From contig NW_026570280.1 in the NCBI RefSeq assembly GCF_019649055.1, positions 806,001 to 870,000 on the forward strand: 64,000 nucleotides of DNA, given 5' to 3'. Made by a program: the position numbers and the translations under genes. Every line of letters starts with the position of its first letter. Position 1 is the first letter of the stretch. This DNA comes from Paramacrobiotus metropolitanus (lineage: Eukaryota; Tardigrada; Eutardigrada; Parachela; Macrobiotidae). This document shows, piece after piece, positions 59,392 to 64,000 of the stretch. The notes below the pieces were generated by a model. The model worked only from the letters and a program-made list of their open reading frames with translations, made no database searches and was not told the origin of the DNA.

Positions 59392-59837
59392 GCCTGTGCG
59401 TGGTGCGTACGGCTCAACATAGAGCGTACTTGCACTCACTTACATGCCATATTGCCTCTCTCGTGTACGTACGTGTGACGCTGCACTGCACCCATCCACT
59501 GAAGTGGATATACCGCACAGCGCACACACTGAGCGTACTTGCTCTCTCGTCCCTCTTTCGCAGTACTACTCAGCGTTCATACGCTCGCGTTGGGTAGAGT
59601 CCAGTCTGCGCATCACACAGCTGATTCACGTCTTGGCCCGCATCACCACGCACGTGTTTGCCGCCAGGATCACTTGACACTTACTCGCCAACGAGACGCA
59701 TCAAGAACCTTTTGAGCATACACTTGCTATTTGGCCACACGTGCCTTTGTTCTTTTCTTCCTGCTATTACGCAGTATTGTCAGCCTTTATTGTCTAATAA
59801 AGACAGCATCGTGAGCTCCTCGCCATAGTCTGTTACA
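59378..59837 (+). repeat. 3' LTR (460 bp)
   Basis: By eye identical to the 5' LTR. The preceding bases (CCAGAGGCA) contain only a five-purine run, so there is no convincing polypurine tract. GTAC follows as the target duplication. Confidence 0.97.
59785..59802 (+). promoter_or_regulatory. Poly(A) signal inside a hairpin (3' LTR)
   Basis: Same CTTTATT/AATAAAG stem as in the 5' LTR. This copy should direct 3'-end formation of the element's transcripts. Confidence 0.65.
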
Positions 59838-60414
59838 GTACCTACGATTGCTTGTTGACATTACAAAATTACTAGTAAGATTTGTTACATTGTTGTATGT
59901 ACATATTCATGGCCTAAGAAACCCCGTGAAACATAAAACACTACCCTAGTACCAGTACTAAGAATGAGATGTGCATTACGCGCGGTTTAACCACGCAGCT
60001 GCGGTGCGGTTACCCACATGGACTCAATCGAGAGTCGAGGCATCGTATGCCGCAGAATTCGCAGAAAGGCTCGCTGCACATGCTTAGATCGGGTCTACAG
60101 TTACAGTTAATTTTTAAATCGAGGATGATGTACATGAATACGTTTAAGTTGCACTGTACATGCTTTTCGTAGTACCACCTTCGTAGCGTGACTGCCGATC
60201 GATCGCACTACCGCATGCGCCATGTGGTGTACGATCTCCGTCTGAAGGATCTGTACATGTAAAACCAGCTTGCGGTCTCGGCACCATAATAATAATTAAT
60301 TTATGGTCATTCAGTATCGCAAAAAAAGAACTTCTCGTATCATTTCTGAAAGCAAACATTATAAACGGCATTTGGTTGGCTTACGCCAGCGTTTCTGACT
60401 GTTAATCCGATTGC

Positions 60415-62248
60415 ATGATGGACAAACTAGCGAATATTCCAAGGGCTACTGGCGGTGTTTTGGCACTTAGCACTGCGGAAGTCCTCTTGGCAATTGTGGG
60501 ATTCGCAGCACATTTCTACAACCTGTTTTACGGTAAGAAGCGGAATAGCGAATGCAGTTATTTATTTCCGGCAAGCTGTACTAGTACGCTTTTATCCGGC
60601 ACTGGAACGGCACCGTAAATTTTACCTATAACAAAATCAGCTGTAAGTTATATAATAAAGTTTGCATTGATAATGACATAGAAATTTATTTTTTTTCTTC
60701 CGACGTTTGTGGTTTAACTATTCATTTCCGTCAAGTTTTTTTCAACCATGAACCATCTGCCCTATCGTAGCTCATTAATTATCCGCAGGTTTTATTCTGA
60801 AAAATAGATAATTATAAAGATTCGGACGGGGTAGACAGAGCGCAAAAGATATGACTCACAGCTGGCACTATTCTAATTTCCCATGACATCAGCTGCGTGT
60901 AAAGCCGGTTACTACTCTACGTACAAACTACAAACTGTGTCTGCGACGATGTCATTGATCACATGCCGTACCGGTTTTAGCTTTCATCGATTGGCAGTAC
61001 ATACTGATCTGCAATACATGACTGTACTGTATATACGTAACTGAATATTACCGTAAATGTTAAGATTAGTGTGTCCTTGCTGCTGTATCAGTACCATGTA
61101 CCGTTCCATATTAGTGAAAGCACGACGACCGTATTTACCGAATTATTGAATATAATTATTACTTACCTTGTATTCACGGAACAGCCGGCTGCAATTTCAA
61201 TAACATTATATAGTGTATGATGTTGGAGGAGACCGATTACAGTTTTCCAGCAAAAACCAAGAAAGTAATGCTTGTGTTATTGAAAAAAATTTAGGGATGA
61301 AAATTTATTTAACCGGCACGGATATACGTTTTCCTGGTTCGTTGCAACAATTTTAGTGAAAGCATTATTTTTCCCATTTTGGGAAATTGAGATGAAGATA
61401 AATGTATCGTAAATGTATATATGCACAATAGTGCATGCACCTGTACGTACACTACATGTACATACGCAATAGTTTGATACAATCATGTTTTGCACATACA
61501 TACATATACACAATACATGTACGTACATATACACAGTACATACTTTGATACATGTACATGTACATATGTACACAATATTTTCATTTTCTCTTCAAGACAT
61601 TATTTTATCTCTGTAGAATCTTCTGTATATTGTTTTGCAGGGATACTGGCTGATACCGACGACAGTGTTCCAATGGTGCAAACGCTGGTCTTTGTCGTTT
61701 CCCTCCCGTTGTACGGAACGCAGGTGGTATGCGGTGCCCGTTTCATGCTGGCCGGTGTGCGACTACTCCGTGGCCAGAGAAATTCCGCCTTCTTCGATGA
61801 CGGTGGCACTAATATTTCGGTGTGTGATTTGGGAATCTGCCAGATTTGGGCTTTAATGTGCTGCATCATATGCCTGCTGGCCATGGTTCTCGCCTGGTTC
61901 TGCGAGGTCAGCTTCGCCGCTAACCGCCTCATCTCGTCCGCCAAACTGGACGTCCTGTATTCCAAACCTGGCACTGTGGCCAGACCCATACCCGACGCGT
62001 GGAGTGCCGTCAAGCGAGCTTTCCAGGCGAACGTCACCGGACAGTTGGTGATGCTGGCAGCGGTTCTGCTGCTGATCGCCAGTGTCATCGTGGTGGTCGT
62101 CATCATGCGGCAAAGTAAAGCCGTCCGCAAAGAGCTGAAGTCGGCTGATCGGAACGCGGATGATCACAAGTCTTCCAAGGAAGAGCACAAGCTTCTCGCC
62201 CGTGCGAAGGAGCACAACGGAACACCACCGCCATCGTATACTGCATAG
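60415..62248 (+). CDS. Four-pass membrane protein with PPxY tail, paralog C (two exons)
   Basis: Exon 1 is 60415-60532 and exon 2 is 61641-62248 (GTAAGA donor, TTGTTTTGCAG acceptor, phase 1), giving 241 aa. The topology is the same as paralog B: one membrane segment from exon 1 and three from exon 2, a charged tail (KSSKEEHKLLARAKEHNG) and a terminal PPPSY motif close to the stop. Both exons are intact, with no premature stop. Two ATGs open the frame as in B. The 3' LTR of the giant element ends 577 bp upstream in the same orientation, so the gene's upstream region is reduced to that distance and an LTR promoter could now affect it. The family is unrecognised. Confidence 0.85.
61430..61575. 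repeat. GTAC/ACAT low-complexity repeat in intron C
   Basis: Irregular runs of TACATGTAC, ACATACATAT and CACAATA. They are absent from introns A and B, so this is a local expansion. Confidence 0.8.
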
Positions 62249-62830
62249 TGACGGGAAAGTGGCGACGGCGGTGAAGGACAAGCTGCCAAATGTGACCGTT
62301 TCCTGGCGGCGGGTCGTTGTATTCGTAGTGAATGACCTTTTAACAAAAACATCCTTGAACAACTGCACGTTTTACGCGCGCAGAGAGAATCATACACTAA
62401 AATGCGAGTTCGTAGTACACTTTACTTAACTATCTGTCTCGATATCTGTGTTACAGCTTTTATGCGAAAATTTTCATGTCTTCTGCCCCAGGTTTTAGTC
62501 ATGACAATGTGATGCTGTATGGCTGCGTCAGTTGCTTCGATTCCCCAAAGCATGACCCCCCCCATGACTGTCATAATAATTGCCATTACCGATTCTGGAG
62601 AACCTTCTTATTAGCCACCGTATTTCCCGCTTCACGCTGCCATTACGGATTACCCAAGATAGTGAACTCCGGTCACTGCAAACCCACCGTTAGCTGCTTA
62701 TCCCCAGCCGACGTGCTTTCTCATCCTTGCTTTCCCCGTGTGGCGTTCCTTTCGCCATTTTAGGAAGGAATGCTGCCAAAAAACCATAGCTGCTGTCATG
62801 TTTCCGATGACTTAATTCCGGCTGAATCCA

Positions 62831-63518
62831 CGATGTCATACAGCTTCACAGTTACTAACGTTTATTCTGTTATTCGATAATGCTAAACGGTTTGTAATGC
62901 GCACTGTCAAATTATAGGAACTTATCGAAAAGTAAAATAAAAAGGTTTTAATGAGACCGTTTTCTTGAAATCGTTCGAGGGGCTAATACTGTAATTTAAA
63001 TTTGTCGTCCAATGTAATATTTATAGACCCATCCAGAGGTGATCCCCCCAAGATGAGACAGTGTTGGCAATACTGCCAAATAAATTTCCATGATGATTGT
63101 TGTTTATTTAACGCTTGCCCTACCTGTCTACTGGATTGTTAATTTTTATATCGCTTAGAAAGTTTGAGCGAAATACATTTGCTGAAAAAACAGAAACTTA
63201 AGCGAAGCAACGTGGTTTTTTATTTCTGACAATTTGTTTTGCTGTCTTTAAATTTCACCATTTCTAAAGACCTGAAATCTGCCGCTTGTTGTTGTGTGTT
63301 GATGAGTCATATGACTATCTTGGTATGCCAAGTAGAGAAGCAAGACCGAATGCCAACTATTAAAAAAAACTGAATCAACAAAGATCTGACAAAAACCTAT
63401 AAAACGGAGAAGAAACAGGCCTCTGGCCGAAGACAAGTATCGCGGTTCCACCGCAGTACATTTTCTCGCTCTCGCCATTCAAGCATCGCCGATCTCCTAG
63501 CTTGCGCGATGTGCTTAA
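62831..63518. other. AT-rich host DNA, no gene recognised
   Basis: Sequence after block C with no supported coding frame and no clear repeat. Confidence 0.4.
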
Positions 63519-63760
63519 GGAAAATGGCCCGGCACATGGTGTCAGAAATCGTATACATGCACTAAAACTTTTGCTTTCGCGCACTCCGAATCACTTTTTT
63601 GTAATATTTTATGTAATTCTTGAACTAAATGGTTTGTATACTAATTGTTGTTAAAACCGTTAGCGCGCGCAACATCCGGTTGCTGACATATGGCGAACAA
63701 AAATGGGCGAAAAGTTCAAATGCATTGTCGTGTACCAGAAGTCTGGTTTTTTTTTATGAA
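63519..63760. mobile_element. TTAA-family repeat, left arm
   Basis: Preceded by TTAA (63515-63518). It starts GGAAAATGGCCCGGCACATGG, then carries TTTCGCGCACTCCG and GCGCGCAACATCCGGTTG. No clear second arm follows before the window ends. Confidence 0.65.
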
Positions 63761-64000
63761 ACAGCCACTGGCGTCTATAACACGGATCTGGATAACATTA
63801 ACATTTGCATCTGTTAAAATGCTCACAATCGACTGTAGAAAAATTATAACACTCATGGAGATTCACACATCAACTTCTAGAAAACAAAAACAGTTCATTA
63901 AGATTGCGACTACACTCAACTGTACCAAGCACACAGGCAGCATTGCCCCGTTGTATTTCTAAACTGCAACGCTGCAGCAAAAACTGTTTCGCACGGCTTC

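Larger units (their letters stand above)
29800..59837 (+). mobile_element. Giant (30-kb) Ty3/Gypsy-type LTR retrotransposon
   Basis: The whole element is 30,038 bp. Its 460-bp direct LTRs look identical by eye and have TGT...ACA ends. GTAC target duplications flank it (29796-29799 and 59838-59841). A tRNA-Met-type primer site follows the 5' LTR. Gene order is Gag, protease, ORF3, then Pol with integrase after RNase H, which is the Ty3/Gypsy order, followed by ORF4, ORF5, ORF6 and ORF7. Typical Gypsy elements are 5-8 kb; the few known giants (Ogre in plants, Burro in planarians) approach this size. The coding strand is T-poor and rich in CCGAC and GGTCG words, unlike the AT-rich host. Identical LTRs mean a very recent insertion. 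Whether it is autonomous depends on how the several frame changes are bridged. Confidence 0.95.
59838..62830 (+). repeat. Duplicated block C
   Basis: Paralog of block B. The first bases after the LTR (CTACGATTGCTTGTTGAC) align with block B after its CGTACTACC. The sequence left of the giant element (CCTAGTACGTAC at 29772-29783) supplies the other half. The upstream CAGACGGAGATCGT motif, gene, intron and downstream sequence are all conserved. Confidence 0.75.

Noticed and set aside
29800-59837. Integrated large DNA virus
   Set aside because: Large unknown ORFs first suggested this, but identical LTRs, a target duplication, the primer site and Gag-Pol order define an LTR retrotransposon.

Overview
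The window is metazoan nuclear DNA: split genes with GT-AG introns, secreted WAP-type and Ig-domain proteins, and many nested transposable elements. An ecdysozoan such as a tardigrade would fit, but the sequence alone does not settle the lineage. About half the window is AT-rich host DNA. The other half is one very young, exceptionally large LTR retrotransposon.

Host part. Three paralogous two-exon genes encode a four-pass membrane protein with a C-terminal PPPxY motif. They lie at 4426-7686 (minus), 23395-25071 (plus) and 60415-62248 (plus), each within a duplicated block that includes upstream and downstream sequence. The first copy carries a 5'-truncated non-LTR retrotransposon in its intron. 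Between copies one and two lie an inverted duplication with two divergent WAP-like cysteine-rich secreted peptide genes (13246-13503 minus, 14917-15409 plus), an Ala/Gly-rich terminal exon (12355-12594 minus) and three phase-compatible Ig-domain exons (19562-21607 plus). The spaces between are filled with foldback elements, including one TTAA-flanked family with at least six recognisable copies, plus MITE-like elements, tandem repeats and palindromes.

Giant element, 29800-59837 (30,038 bp). It has 460-bp LTRs that look identical by eye (TGT...ACA ends), a 4-bp GTAC target duplication and a tRNA-Met-type primer site. Its order is: a 1574-aa Gag with a CCHC knuckle, an aspartic-protease ORF, a 300-aa ORF with an acidic tail, a Ty3/Gypsy-order Pol (RT, RNase H, DD35E integrase and a basic AT-hook-bearing tail), and then more than 12 kb of accessory coding sequence. 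The accessory part is ORF4 (819 aa), ORF5 (2385 aa from its first internal Met), ORF6 (715 aa from its first ATG) and small ORF7. It ends in about 2.8 kb of mostly non-coding 3' sequence. ORF4 and ORF5 share one frame broken by a single UAG. A G_GGA_AAC slippery site sits in the Gag/protease overlap. Splice-acceptor-like sequences precede ORF4 and ORF7.

Most unusual feature. The element is studded with short hairpins built on a recurrent core, CC-ACAAA-GG or CC-ACACA-GG, plus AACA-type loops. Their stems differ from copy to copy yet remain complementary. They occur in coding and non-coding parts, and related hairpins enclose the Gag and Pol start codons and the start of a mini-ORF before ORF6. 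The element has landed about 0.6 kb upstream of the third membrane-protein gene, in the same orientation. The paralogous blocks supply the empty-site sequence.
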